From positions 1,922,001 to 1,986,000 of the forward strand of contig OY761986.2 in the NCBI GenBank assembly GCA_963665155.2: 64,000 nucleotides of DNA. The letters are read 5' to 3'. The notes under the pieces were generated by a model. The model had not been told where the DNA came from. It made no database searches and saw nothing but the letters and a program-made list of their open reading frames with translations. The position numbers and the translations under genes are program-made. Below, piece after piece: positions 47,537-56,696 of the stretch (its first letter is position 1; every line of letters starts with the position of its first letter). The DNA comes from UBA1141 sp963665155. GTDB taxonomy: Bacteria > Chloroflexota > Dehalococcoidia > Lucifugimonadales > UBA3495.

Positions 47537-49255
47537 CTACTCTTCGTCGGTCAGGTACACATACCTGAGTCGTGGTATGTACAAAGGGGTCAAGTAGTAG
47601 TCGTGGACATTGGGCTTAACCAACAAAAAGCGCTCACCGCTGTACCATAAGGGCACCCAGGGAGCATCGTCGATTATTAGTTGCTCGACTTGGTTGTATA
47701 GCCGGAACCGCAAAGCCTCATCCGTTTCGGTCCGGGCCTGTTCCAGAAGTGCGTCTACTTGGGGATTATTGTAGTTGGTGTGATTGTTGCTGCTACCGCT
47801 GTGGAACAAAATATCCAGGAAGTTCTCGGGGTCCGGGTAATCGGCGATCCAGCCGATGTCGAACATCTGGAATCGCCTCTTGTGCAAGTCCCGGAGAAAG
47901 GTGGCAAATTCGGTCTGTTGGAATTGGACATCGACACCCAGGTTCTTCTTCCACATCTGGAGGACGACTTCCATGTCGAGGCTCACCGTGGCGCCGAAAC
48001 TGCCGGAGGTAGTCATGGTGATGGACGGGAAATTTTCCATATCGTCGCCATACTTGGACTCGGCCAATAGCTGTTTGGCTCGCTCCGGGTCGAATGTATA
48101 GCCACGCAGTTCGGGATTAAACGCCGGGAATCCAGGGGGCAGGATGCCATTGGCGGGCACCACTTGGTCCGCCAGCACCGATGTAGCGAGGTTTTGCTTG
48201 TCGATGGCCAGGTTCAAGGCCTGCCTCACCTTCACGTCATCCAAAGGAGGCTCGTTGACGTTGAGACCAATGTATTGGATGCTGAAAGTCGGCGGCGCCT
48301 GCAATAGCTCCGAGTTCAGCGAGTTGCCGGGGTCGAGAATCCGGTCCAAGTCGGCCAGACCGATCCCGGCCACATGAATCTCGTCATTCTCGTACATGAG
48401 CATAGACGTGCCGCCGCTGAGGATCATCTCAACCTCCTCCAGGTGCGGCGCACCTAGATGATAGGTTGGGAAGCGGCTCAGCACCATTGTTTCGCCCACA
48501 TCGTATTGGGTAAGCATAAAAGGGCCGGTGCCATTGGGACTGCGGAACCACCTTTTGGGGTCGGCCTCGACATTCTCACGATCCAACACAAAACCGGTCG
48601 GATAAGTCATTTTGACCAAAAAGTAGGACTTGGATGCGTCGATGGTAATCTCCAACGTCTTATCGTCGATTACTCTAACCCCGGAAATTGTCTCAGCATC
48701 GCCGTTGAGTTTTTCCGTTACTCCTACAATGTCCCCCAAATATTGGTCCACCACCGGAGATTCGGTAAGGGGGTTAGTAGCGCGCTCCAATGACCAACGC
48801 ACGTCTTCTGCAGTGACCGGTTTGCCGTTATGGAAAGTGGCGTCGGGGCGGATGTAGAAGGTATATACCCGACCATCGTCGCTCAGGTCCCAGTCTTCGG
48901 CTAGGTCAGGGACCACGTTAAGGTCACGATCGATGGTAACCAATCCACCGAAAACTTCAATAATGATCTGGGCCGACGTGGCATCGGTAGTCAGATGGGG
49001 GTCAAGAGTTGGCGGGTCGATGCCCAAACGAATCAGCTTGCCCCCACCGACAACATCATCAGTGGGTGCCGACTGCTGGGCAACGGGGGCCGTAGTTGCA
49101 GTAGTCGGGGCCTGATTATCTTCCACAGCAGTTGTGGGAACTGCAGGGGCTTCAGTGGGCTGATTTCCCGCCGCTGGCTCCGAAGAAGAGGAACCGGAGC
49201 ACGCTGCAACGAATAAAAGAACGCTGAATATTACCAGTAAAGATTTCCAACCCAT
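47537..49255 (-). CDS. extracellular solute-binding protein, family 5 (peptide-type), lipoprotein
   Basis: A 572-residue substrate-binding protein of a peptide/nickel ABC importer. The lipobox L-F-V-A-A-C puts the lipidated Cys about 19 residues from the start, with a Ser/Thr/Ala/Pro-rich linker after it. D-P-P-T-L-D-P-H-L-T, W-F-R-S-P-N-G-T-G-P-F and the N-L-A-I-D-K region are SBP5 signatures. ATG 49253-49255 is preferred; a TTG 21 bases upstream is possible. First gene of the operon with the two permeases. Ligand (peptide, glycoside or metal) not determined. Confidence 0.88.
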   Translation of the reverse strand: MGWKSLLVIFSVLLFVAACSGSSSSEPAAGNQPTEAPAVPTTAVEDNQAPTTATTAPVAQQSAPTDDVVGGGKLIRLGIDPPTLDPHLTTDATSAQIIIEVFGGLVTIDRDLNVVPDLAEDWDLSDDGRVYTFYIRPDATFHNGKPVTAEDVRWSLERATNPLTESPVVDQYLGDIVGVTEKLNGDAETISGVRVIDDKTLEITIDASKSYFLVKMTYPTGFVLDRENVEADPKRWFRSPNGTGPFMLTQYDVGETMVLSRFPTYHLGAPHLEEVEMILSGGTSMLMYENDEIHVAGIGLADLDRILDPGNSLNSELLQAPPTFSIQYIGLNVNEPPLDDVKVRQALNLAIDKQNLATSVLADQVVPANGILPPGFPAFNPELRGYTFDPERAKQLLAESKYGDDMENFPSITMTTSGSFGATVSLDMEVVLQMWKKNLGVDVQFQQTEFATFLRDLHKRRFQMFDIGWIADYPDPENFLDILFHSGSSNNHTNYNNPQVDALLEQARTETDEALRFRLYNQVEQLIIDDAPWVPLWYSGERFLLVKPNVHDYYLTPLYIPRLRYVYLTDEE

Positions 49256-49535
49256 ACGCTTTATTTTCGGCTCCAACCGTTGACCATTGCCCAGTTACGA
49301 CCGATCTTGGCACGCCTGGACGTAGTCTCATATATGTTAGGGTACCATGCCCCGCATTAATCAACCAGAGCCGAGATTAATTGAAATTTTATGCCTATTT
49401 TTCGAAATCCGTCTACCCGCACGACAAAGCCGGTCATATTTGCAAATCCATCGGTCATGGGCACGTGGAAGTCACTTTTTGTCTAGTTGCCACGCTGTCA
49501 GGCTGTTTATTCATGACCATGCTATATGACTAGGC

Positions 49536-49562
49536 CGTCTCTCACGATGGCAGCAGCGACCC
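49536..49562 (+). repeat. 27-bp sequence repeated inside tRNA-Arg
   Basis: The 27 bases beginning CGTCTCTCACGATGG are identical to 49857-49883 within the tRNA-Arg gene, 321 bp downstream. This copy lies in a non-coding stretch. No other gene is seen in 49277-49714. Confidence 0.9.
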
Positions 49563-49714
49563 AATTACTGTGTGAGAAACAGCCTGGCTTCTTGTCAGCA
49601 GACGGGCTATTTGCTACCATTAATAGGCTCCAATACGGGACTACAAAGCATCGGTCTTGTTGGGTCGCCCAAGGCCGGGCAGATCACCTCTTAATCCAGT
49701 CGGCGTCCAAACAT

Positions 49715-49792
49715 GGCGAGCGTAGCCAAGTGGTCCAAGGCGCCTGTCTGTGGCACAGGAGATCACGGGTTCGAATCCCGTCGCTCGCCCCA
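49715..49792 (+). tRNA. tRNA-His (GTG)
   Basis: A complete cloverleaf. An encoded extra G at position -1 pairs with C73, as is specific to tRNA-His. The acceptor stem GCGAGCG pairs with CGCTCGC, the anticodon loop is CTGTGGC (anticodon GTG), the T-arm is ACGGG-TTCGAAT-CCCGT, and CCA is encoded. Confidence 0.95.
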
Positions 49793-49814
49793 TATAAATA
49801 GCTCGGCACGACTT

Positions 49815-49919
49815 GCGCCTGTAGCTCAACGGATAGAGTACTGGGCTTCGGACCCTCGTCTCTCACGATGGCAGCAGCGACCCCAGGGGTTGTGGGTTCG
49901 AATCCCGCCAGGCGCGCCA
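49815..49919 (+). tRNA. tRNA-Arg (TCG) interrupted by a 29-nt insert in the anticodon stem
   Basis: All arms of a normal 76-nt tRNA-Arg are present: acceptor GCGCCTG/CAGGCGC, D-arm, anticodon stem CTGGG with loop CTTCGGA (anticodon TCG), T-arm GTGGG-TTCGAAT-CCCGC, G73 and encoded CCA. Between the loop and the 3' side of the anticodon stem (CCCAG) are 29 extra bases, about 49853-49883, of which 27 copy the upstream repeat at 49536. The exact insertion point is ambiguous by 2 nt and can be placed at 38/39. Unless the insert is spliced out, the anticodon arm cannot form. Long bacterial tRNA introns are group I, which this is not. Confidence 0.85.
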
Positions 49920-49930
49920 AAACTCGATAC

Positions 49931-49969
49931 AAAGAATAGGCCCTCGGATAGTCCGGGGGCTTATTCTTT
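49931..49969. terminator. terminator after the tRNA pair
   Basis: AAAGAATA-G-GCCCTCGGA pairs with TCCGGGGGC-TTATTCTTT around TAG, a long stem with A/T tracts on both sides, 12 bp after tRNA-Arg. Confidence 0.9.
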
Positions 49970-50057
49970 CTGGGTTTTGCTAACCAAGTGATTCCCACGC
50001 TTCAAACTACGCCCGAGTTACGCCCTCGGTTTCACCAGTCTCTGTCACCTTATCGAA

Positions 50058-51178
50058 TCATTCCGCAGCCGCTTTCGGGAGTCCAAGGCTAGCGTGGGCA
50101 TAGAGGTCTAGCGTCATAACAACGCTACCATGACCGAGCCTTTCTGAGATAATTTTCCAGTTGACTCCTGCTCAAGCATCAATGTGGCGTGGCTGTGCCG
50201 AGCATCATGCAGCCGAATGCCGTGGAATCCTGCTTTCCGAACGAGCCGTCTCCATGCCTGTGTCACCGAGTGGGGGAGCGGAGGTCTTCCGCTCATTTGG
50301 CAAAACACGAGGTCTCCTTCCGTAACAGGGCGGTCAATCATAAGCCTAGCAGCTCTTTGATCGTCCCGGTGCACCCTTAGCATAATTGATGTTGAAGGTG
50401 ACAAGGGTACCTATCTCCGGCTCTTGGCGGTCTTGGGCGGCTGGAAGACAAAGCTTTTATCCGCAAGGTGGTGAATGCTTCGGTTGATCGAGATTACCCC
50501 GAGGTCCAAGTCCCCATCAGACCGACGTATGGCCAGCAACTCCGACCGACGCATCCCCGTGAAGAGCGCGGTGTAAACGGGGTAATACTCGGTTTCATTG
50601 ACAGACTCTAAGAACTTCAGCATCCCTTATTGATCGAATGTTTTCATTTCCTTGTTTCTAAACTTTGGAGCGTTTACGGAGTCGGCCACATTTCTTTGGA
50701 CCAGTTGCCACTTCACAGCGCTCTCCAAAGCCACGTGAAGCAATCTATGGTGATGGCGCACGGTCCGTGGGCTAAGACCACCCTGTCCGTCCCGCCGTCC
50801 GGAAGTCAGTTTCTCTGTGTAGTAAGCTTGTATTCTAGCAGGCGTCAATTGTTGCAATTGAATCCGGCCCAACACCGGTATCAGGTGTTTCCGGGCCATA
50901 ATGTCATAAGCCTGAGTGGTTTCCGGGGAGAGGTTAGGCCAAGCATAATCTTCAAGCCACAGGGTTAGAAAACTGCCCAACGTGACTTTAGCCGGACTTA
51001 TGTAATCTCCCGTGTCCAATTTGTGCTGTAGCTCTGCCAACTTCCTTTCTGCTTCTTTCTTGGTCCCTCAAACGGTCACCCATTGTTGCTTCCGTTTGCC
51101 GGTAGCAGGATCACGTCCTGCGTCTAAAACGATTTACCAGATCCTTTTGGATCGTTGCTTAATGTGACCGCGCACCAT
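50058..51178 (-). pseudogene. tyrosine recombinase/phage integrase, decayed
   Basis: An intact-looking start (ATG 51176-51178 with AAGGAGG) opens an integrase that is interrupted by four in-frame stops. They lie after K-R-I-W (TAA), after V-T-V (TGA), after T-F-D-Q (TAA, 50627-50629) and after K-S-R-R (TAG). There is also a frameshift near L-M-L-E-Q. The parts still read as one integrase: AP2-like arm domain (D-A-G-R-D-P-A-T-G-K-R), SAM-like core-binding domain (F-L-T-L-W-L-E-D-Y), catalytic G-M-R-R-S-E-L, H-D-A-R-H-S-H-A-T, and G-H-G-S-V-V-M-T-L-D-L-Y-A-H. It lies just past two tRNA genes, the classic integration site. Confidence 0.9.
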
Positions 51179-51193
51179 CCGCCTCCTTTCACC

Positions 51194-51480
51194 TCATCGA
51201 TTTTTGCCCAATATAGTGGATACTTCTTGCGCTAACCTGTCTCGTCGTATTTTGGTTTCGTAGTATTTCTTGGTGCTCTCAAGGTACGCATCCAGGTATT
51301 CTGGTCCACGCCATACTTGGTAACGGACTAGGTTGTCACCTGCTGTTTGTAATCGTCTGTCTAGACCCAAAACACCTTTAGCGTGTTCTCGTGCTCTGCC
51401 GAAAACTGCACCAAGTAATGAAGGGCTACGTATCGATCTATGCCACGGAAGTCGGCCAATCCAATGCGATATATAATCAT
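51194..51480 (-). pseudogene. short hypothetical gene upstream of the integrase, frameshifted
   Basis: AAGGAG sits about 7 nt before ATG 51478-51480, opening M-I-I-Y-R-I-G-L-A-D-F-R-G-I-D-R-Y. The frame shifts near 51370-51380, and the other frame carries on as L-G-L-D-R-R-L-Q-T-A-G-D-N to a stop at 51194, 16 bp before the integrase start. The spliced product of about 95 basic, helical residues is not recognised. Its place suggests an accessory gene of the integrated element. Confidence 0.5.
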
Positions 51481-51638
51481 CTTGTGTCTCCTTATCCCGC
51501 ATCCAAGTCTGAATCTCAGAGGACTGTAGGCGTTCAGCGATAATGGGACACTTTTAAGGGGAGAAAAACCTGAGGGTGATGGTGGGTTGGACTCCTGGTG
51601 TTGGGTATAAATTATCCACATCAAGAAAGGAGCCAGAA

Positions 51639-51815
51639 GTGTCTCAGAATAACAGCGATCAAGGCCAAGCGGCAGAGACCCCGACTGAAGAGACCAAGAC
51701 TTTCATCCGGCAAGTCAGATCCGCCACCCGTAGGAAGCACGCTCCGGAAGATAAGATCCGCATCGTCCTGGAAGGGTTCCGCCGGGAAGTGACCGTGAGT
51801 GACCTCTGCCGACGA
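51639..51815 (+). pseudogene. IS3-family OrfA fragment
   Basis: From GTG 51639 with AGGAG upstream. Q-V-R-S-A-T-R-R-K-H-A-P-E-D-K-I-R-I-V-L-E-G and V-S-D-L-C-R-R are the helix-turn-helix of IS3-type OrfA. The reading frame then enters the reverse complement of an IS630 fragment, so the rest of OrfA and OrfB is gone. Confidence 0.75.
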
Positions 51816-52109
51816 GACCGTCTCCCGGCAAATGGAGTCGGTGAATTCCAGCTTCACCACTTGGTCGGCGAGCAATCGCAAGGTCCAGGGGGTGTGCCCC
51901 GCGGGGGCCGAACTACAGGCCACGGCCACCAAGTGGGCTTCTTGCTTCCCATCAAGTTTGCGCCGTTTTCCAGGCCGTGGCCGGTCATTGAGGGCACGTT
52001 CGAACCCTCCTTCCACGAAACGCTGCCGCACCCGGCTGACCGTGGAGGGACCTACCATAACAGCTTCAGCAATCTGCTGGTCGGTAGTCCCTTCATCGGC
52101 CTTACACAT
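51816..52109 (-). pseudogene. IS630-family transposase N-terminal fragment
   Basis: About 98 residues: D-E-G-T-T-D-Q-Q-I-A-E-A-V and R-V-R-Q-R-F-V-E-G-G-F-E-R-A-L, then W-T-L-R-L-L-A-D-Q-V-V-K-L, the helix-turn-helix half of an IS630 transposase. It is cut at its downstream end by the IS3 remnant and at its start by the IS66 element. No catalytic domain remains. Confidence 0.78.
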
Positions 52110-52111
52110 GG

Positions 52112-53540
52112 GTAACTGTTCAGAGTTGAGGTGATGTGAGCAACGTGCGGCATTCTTGGAGAGGATTGAGTCCCCTAGCCCGCTAGGTTCCGAAGAGGGA
52201 TGCCAGAGTCATTTTGGTGTAGGCGACCTGCTCCAAGCGATTGCCGCCTCTAATCTTGCGGCTGGTGACCAGATGCCGCAGGCTACGCTCAGCGGCATTG
52301 TTATCAGATGGCACGGCAGGTGCCCCAACAAAGACCAACAGTTCTTTGATGAAACGTTGAATGCGTCGGCAGAGCTTACCCTGGACCGCTAATGGGTCAT
52401 CCAGGAATGGGCGGCAGCCGATCAGCAGTTTACGCTCCAGCGCTAGTTGGTAGCGGCGGCGTTGTTTTGCCTCGGGGTGAACGAAGGCCTTGGGTTCAGC
52501 ATGCAGTTTATGAATAGCCTTTGCCCACCGGGCAAGTTTGGTGTCTTGTGGGTACACCCCCTCAGTTCATGGATGTCCCGCAGCAGATGGGCCCAGCAAC
52601 GCTGCTTCGGGCCAGGGTAATGATTATAGGCAGCGTAGAAATCGCTCACCAGAACCCCACCGAAAGACTCATCCAAGACCTCATCAACCACTCCCTTTCC
52701 TCGGCTGCGGCGCAGGAAGTACCGCTCAGTGGGGGTGCTGAAGGTCCAAACGTAGCCGTTGGCCCCGTCCTGGCGTCAGCCGGTTTCGTCGGCATGCACC
52801 ACCGGGCTACCTCGGACTCGCTCCAGGACTTCCGCCACTGCCCCTTGTGTCCGGTTGGCTGCTCCATAGGATGGCCTGGACGATGCCGCCGACGCTCAAG
52901 TCCAACTGATGGACTGTCTTGAGGTACCATTGGATCATTCGAAAGGGCCGCCGCCCCTCTTCCCGCAGTGTTGCAATCAAGCTCACCAGGTTGACACCCA
53001 ACCGCTGCTGGCCCACCACCGCGTCCTTTAATGCCACCTTGGGCACCGGCGCGCTTCACAAACCGGACAATTGCACGCCAGTATGACATGCTCGGTGACC
53101 TGGACCGGAGCCACGGGAATCTCAATGACTTCGCGGGTCCGGTGCACCCATCCCCCAACCAGTTGCGTCCCACAGTCTGGACAGGCCTCCACGGCATGTT
53201 CCACCCGGTGGGTTGGAGCCATCCGATGCCTCGCAAAACCGTGCGGACGCGGCTTTCGCGTCGCCTTTCTTGGCTTTGGTCGACCCAAGGGCGGCTAGTT
53301 GCCCGGCATTCCAGGCGAGTTCCGTTGGTTCACACGACCTTCCAAAGCCGCCACCCGTTATTGCAACTCGATATTGGTGGCCCTTAGCTCTGCGATAATA
53401 ACCAGCAGGTCTTCTCGGCTCGCCGTGTTCAGATCCTGTTCGGTGTCCATGCCTCTCGTCTACCACAACTACACCTTCAGATGCATCGAGCTTTGACACC
53501 GCCTTTGAACCAATTCACCTCATCAACTCTGAACAATTAC
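52112..53540. mobile_element. IS66-family element, degenerate
   Basis: Inverted ends GTAACTGTTCAGAGTTGA (52112) and its near-complement ending GAACAATTAC (53540) bound the remnant. No matching 8-bp target duplication is seen, perhaps because of later change. It cuts the start of the IS630 fragment. Confidence 0.72.
52183..53450 (-). pseudogene. IS66 transposase (TnpC), multiple frameshifts and stops
   Basis: Starts at ATG 53448-53450 (M-D-T-E-Q-D-L-N-T-A) with a stop about 33 codons in. Pieces in several frames match TnpC in order: zinc-finger region A-C-P-D-C-G (53.2 kb) with C-N-C-P-V-C, the Q-L-D-L-S-V-G-G-I core, V-L-V-S-D-F-Y-A-A-Y-N (catalytic Asp), C-W-A-H-L-L-R-D-I-H-E-L, and N-N-A-A-E-R-S-L-R (catalytic Glu). 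It cannot make a functional transposase. Confidence 0.85.
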
Positions 53541-54069
53541 AACGAAAGGATTGTACCTTAAATTTATGAACCGATACCCGGAGGTTTCGATGTTCTGATA
53601 CTCCGCCCATCAGTGCCTATAATCAAGACGCAATCGTCTTGGTCAGAGGGACCACGTAGACGGGAAAGTCTTGTTGCCGTACGGCCCATTTTCTAGTAGT
53701 TCCTTTTTGGAAACCGCACCTCCGGATAGCGACAACCCGCATTCTACTTCACGGTATGACCGGGAGAAGGTCTATGGGTGAACATACATGCGTGAACATC
53801 TAGGGGTGAACAGAGAATAGACCTTATATTTCGAATATTCTCCCGCAGTAAAATTTCCACGGTCTCGTTTGGGAGAGCATGCCTAATTCCGGTTACGTAC
53901 ACCAACTCGGGAAGGGGTCACCGATCTGCTGGCGTTCTTCAATAAAAAATTAGTCCCACCATCTGTTATTATGTATTCGTATCGGCTCCGAATCCTTGAA
54001 CCTTAATAATTTCGCATTACACCCAGCAAGGCCTAGAGATAACGGCCATAAGGATGTAAAGTAGTCATC
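53541..54069. other. 529-bp interval without genes
   Basis: No coding or RNA gene was recognised between the IS66 remnant and the zinc-ribbon gene. GTGAACA-type direct repeats (53777-53815) are short. Confidence 0.45.
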
Positions 54070-54909
54070 ATGAGTACCCTTTTACTGATTGCCGCTCTCG
54101 CCCTGGTATCAATCTGGACAGCTCGCTTGGCCAAATCAAAGGGAAGGAATCCATGGCTATGGGGCGGGGCGTCTTTTGTCCTCGGAATTCCCACTATACA
54201 TTTGTTCGCTGTGGCTCCGCTAATAATGCTCATGTTCTTGAAGAGCCCCCAGCAACAAACCGGACCCATAGTTCAGACCACCACCTGTCCCAAGTGCCAG
54301 GCCTCTTCCGCTAAAAACTCCCGCTTCTGCACCAATTGCGGTTGGGAGGTAGCCCGAGTCAACACTTTGGATACACCCCAAGAGGTGGCGGAGCCAATCG
54401 TCGCCCCCTCGACCCAAACTCAAGAACATCCCGAAGTGTTCCAGTCTCCTACTCAAGGCAATGCGCAGCAGTCGGGCCAACCACCGGCTCAGCAACCGAC
54501 TCAGCCAATCGAAGCTGCCGTAGAATCCACGACGGACGCTGTCGCCGAATCTTCTCCGCATACCGCACCGGCGCATTCCGAGATTAATCAACCTGAAACG
54601 GTCGAGCCGGATTCTGAGCCGATCGGTGAGCCAGCAGCCGAAGAAACTCCCGAGGAGATCTCTTCCTATCGCAAGATTGTCCCGGTGGACGCTCCGACCG
54701 CTGCGGTGATGACTGAAAGGGGTGTTCGGCTTTTCAATCAAGGGCGGACCCAAGAAGCAATCGACCAATTCACCAAAGCCATCGCTTTGGACGCAACATA
54801 TATCGAGGCTTGGGCGAAGCGGGCCGAGGCGTATGCGCTGTTGGGTCGTGGAGATCAAGCAGCGGAAGACCAGCGCCGGTTGGATTCGTTAAACGCCAGT
54901 TCCCCTTAA
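54070..54909 (+). CDS. zinc-ribbon and TPR-containing membrane protein
   Basis: A 279-residue protein. Two N-terminal hydrophobic helices (T-L-L-L-I-A-A-L-A-L-V-S and F-V-L-G-I-P-T-I-H-L-F-A-V-A) anchor it; C-P-K-C, 11 residues, then C-T-N-C is a zinc ribbon at about 75-95. A Pro/Gln/Glu-rich disordered linker (about 100-210) leads to tetratricopeptide repeats (G-V-R-L-F-N-Q-G-R-T-Q-E-A-I-D-Q-F-T-K-A). The layout suggests a scaffold or sensor at the membrane. No known partner nearby. Confidence 0.75.
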   Translation: MSTLLLIAALALVSIWTARLAKSKGRNPWLWGGASFVLGIPTIHLFAVAPLIMLMFLKSPQQQTGPIVQTTTCPKCQASSAKNSRFCTNCGWEVARVNTLDTPQEVAEPIVAPSTQTQEHPEVFQSPTQGNAQQSGQPPAQQPTQPIEAAVESTTDAVAESSPHTAPAHSEINQPETVEPDSEPIGEPAAEETPEEISSYRKIVPVDAPTAAVMTERGVRLFNQGRTQEAIDQFTKAIALDATYIEAWAKRAEAYALLGRGDQAAEDQRRLDSLNASSP

Positions 54910-54929
54910 CTCCTGCCAGCCAGTCTATT

Positions 54930-55709
54930 TTAGATTGCCATGATGTGGTAGCCAGCATCTACCGGGATGACCGACCCTGTGATCCCGCTGGATAGATCGC
55001 TACACAGAAACAAGGCAGTGTTGGCCACCTCATCGGCGCTAATGTTTCTTTTAAGGGCCGCTTTTTCTGCATGGTGCCGCCTCATGTCCATGAACCCGTG
55101 AATGCCACGGGCCGCCAATGTTTCTAACGGTCCGGCGGATATGGCGTTCAACCTGATTCCCCGATCACCAAACTCGAAGGCTAATTGCCTAACCTCGTGT
55201 TCGAGGGCAGCCTTGGCAGTCCCCATAACATTGTAGCCAGGGTATACCTTGGTCGAAGCGTGAAAGGTCATGGTGACTACGCTACCCCCGGAGGTCATCA
55301 AGGGCGCTGCGTGCTTCACCAAAGGTATAAGGGAGTATGCGCTGACCTCGAGAGCAACTCTAAATCCCTCCCGTCCAGTTTCGGAAAAATGTCCAGCCAG
55401 GTCTTCGCGGTTGGCGTAGGCGATGCTGTGGACCAGGAAAGAGATGTCTCCGAATTCCTCTTTTACGGTGCTGAACACCTGCTCGATCTGATCATCGTCC
55501 GTAGCATCACAGGGAATCACCAAAGCTCCTTCCAACGTTTCGGCTAATCGCGATACTCTGGACTCTAACCGTTTGCCCTGATAGGTTAGGGCCAATCTTG
55601 CCCCTGCCTGCCCTAAAACGCGGGCAATGGACCAAGCAATACTGCGGTCATTGGCTACGCCCAAAACCACACCGTTTTTTCCGGTCAAATCTATCGGAAA
55701 CACCCTCAC
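54930..55709 (-). CDS. fabI: enoyl-[acyl-carrier-protein] reductase (NADH)
   Basis: A 259-residue SDR-superfamily enzyme that completes fatty-acid elongation by reducing trans-2-enoyl-ACP. It has G-V-A-N-D-R-S-I-A-W (cofactor loop specific to FabI), H-S-I-A-Y-A-N (substrate-side Tyr region), and Y-N-V-M-G-T-A-K with the catalytic Tyr-x6-Lys. It ends D-A-G-Y-H-I-M as FabI proteins do. It may be the target of triclosan-like inhibitors. It follows the LLM oxidoreductase on the same strand. Confidence 0.92.
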   Translation of the reverse strand: MRVFPIDLTGKNGVVLGVANDRSIAWSIARVLGQAGARLALTYQGKRLESRVSRLAETLEGALVIPCDATDDDQIEQVFSTVKEEFGDISFLVHSIAYANREDLAGHFSETGREGFRVALEVSAYSLIPLVKHAAPLMTSGGSVVTMTFHASTKVYPGYNVMGTAKAALEHEVRQLAFEFGDRGIRLNAISAGPLETLAARGIHGFMDMRRHHAEKAALKRNISADEVANTALFLCSDLSSGITGSVIPVDAGYHIMAI

Positions 55710-55736
55710 CTCCCTTGATGCGGCATGCCAAAATAA

Positions 55737-56696
55737 TTACGAGAATTCCGGCGCTATTTGCTCCAGGAAAGTATCCAATTGCCTCTTGGGTTCAAAACTA
55801 GCAAAGCGCACGATCAAGGTTTCGGCTCCCGCTGCCACATATTCGTCCATCCGCTCCTTGATTCGTTGCGGTACGCCAAACGGACCCCAGCGCGTACCCC
55901 AAATTTCCGAGCCGTAGTAGCGAGTAAGAAACTCGGTGGCCTCGGCTTCCGCTTGGGACTCATTGGTATTCAGGTTGACCGTCATGTAGAAAGTGGTTTC
56001 GAAACTCGCCGGGTTCCTCCCCAAGTCGGCGCGAAGCGCCCGAACGGTTTTGACCAGTTGAGAATATTCCTCGGGAGTATCCGAAATGGAGATCAGGCCG
56101 TCTCCCAACCGGGCAGCGCGGGACATCTGAGCGTCCTGTTGGGCTCGCCAATGGCTTGCCAGCAAGAAGGGTATCCCGCCCTGCTGAGAATGAGGGGGGG
56201 CAATCCTAACACCCTCCAGGTTGAAGCGCTTACCTGGGAAATTCAAAGGCTCGCCGGACCCTAGGCCCTGCACTATCTGGACGATCTCTTCAAGACGTCC
56301 GGCCCGCTGCTTATAATTCAAGCCTGCAGCCCGCCATTCGCCCTTTTGGGCTTCGTTAAAGGCTCCGCCGACGCCCGCGCCGATGATCAAACGGCCTTTG
56401 GACAGCAGGTCGACGGTTGCAAGGGTTTGAGCCAGCAAGACAGGGTGGCGCAACGCTGCTAGAAGCACCGCCGTCCCCAGTCGGACCTTTTGGGTATGGG
56501 TCGCTATTGCCGCCAGCATTGCCAGTGGCTCGAGCCTCGGTTTGGCGGTGAGGCTGTCGCCGACCCAGACCGAGTCCAATCCGGCTGAGTCGACCATTCG
56601 GGCAAGCTCGATTATCCCATCGGCGCTATTCGGTAGGCCATCGCCGATGAGCAACCCCCGAGTGGGTAAAAGTATCCCCAGCTTTGCTTTGCTCAA
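55737..56696 (-). CDS. LLM-class (luciferase-like) oxidoreductase, probably F420-dependent
   Basis: A 319-residue TIM-barrel protein with D-S-V-W-V-G-D-S-L-T (N-terminal strand), V-R-L-G-T-A-V-L, G-R-L-I-I-G-A-G-V-G-G and E-G-V-R-I-A-P-P, as in F420-using members such as Mer and MSMEG LLM proteins. Being 136 bp from cofC on the same strand as the F420 genes makes F420 the likely cofactor. The exact substrate is not shown. Confidence 0.82.
   Translation of the reverse strand: MSKAKLGILLPTRGLLIGDGLPNSADGIIELARMVDSAGLDSVWVGDSLTAKPRLEPLAMLAAIATHTQKVRLGTAVLLAALRHPVLLAQTLATVDLLSKGRLIIGAGVGGAFNEAQKGEWRAAGLNYKQRAGRLEEIVQIVQGLGSGEPLNFPGKRFNLEGVRIAPPHSQQGGIPFLLASHWRAQQDAQMSRAARLGDGLISISDTPEEYSQLVKTVRALRADLGRNPASFETTFYMTVNLNTNESQAEAEATEFLTRYYGSEIWGTRWGPFGVPQRIKERMDEYVAAGAETLIVRFASFEPKRQLDTFLEQIAPEFS

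Noticed and set aside
49526..49998. ORFs spanning the tRNA genes (both strands)
   Set aside because: They overlap tRNA-His and tRNA-Arg and have no conserved features; the tRNA folds explain the sequence.
50627..51120. Integrase TGA as another selenocysteine codon
   Set aside because: The TGA aligns with an Arg position (V-T-V-R-G-T-K-K), no Cys is expected there, and three other non-TGA stops occur, so it is simple decay.
51816..52109. A complete IS630 transposase
   Set aside because: Only the N-terminal helix-turn-helix part remains; the DDE domain is absent.
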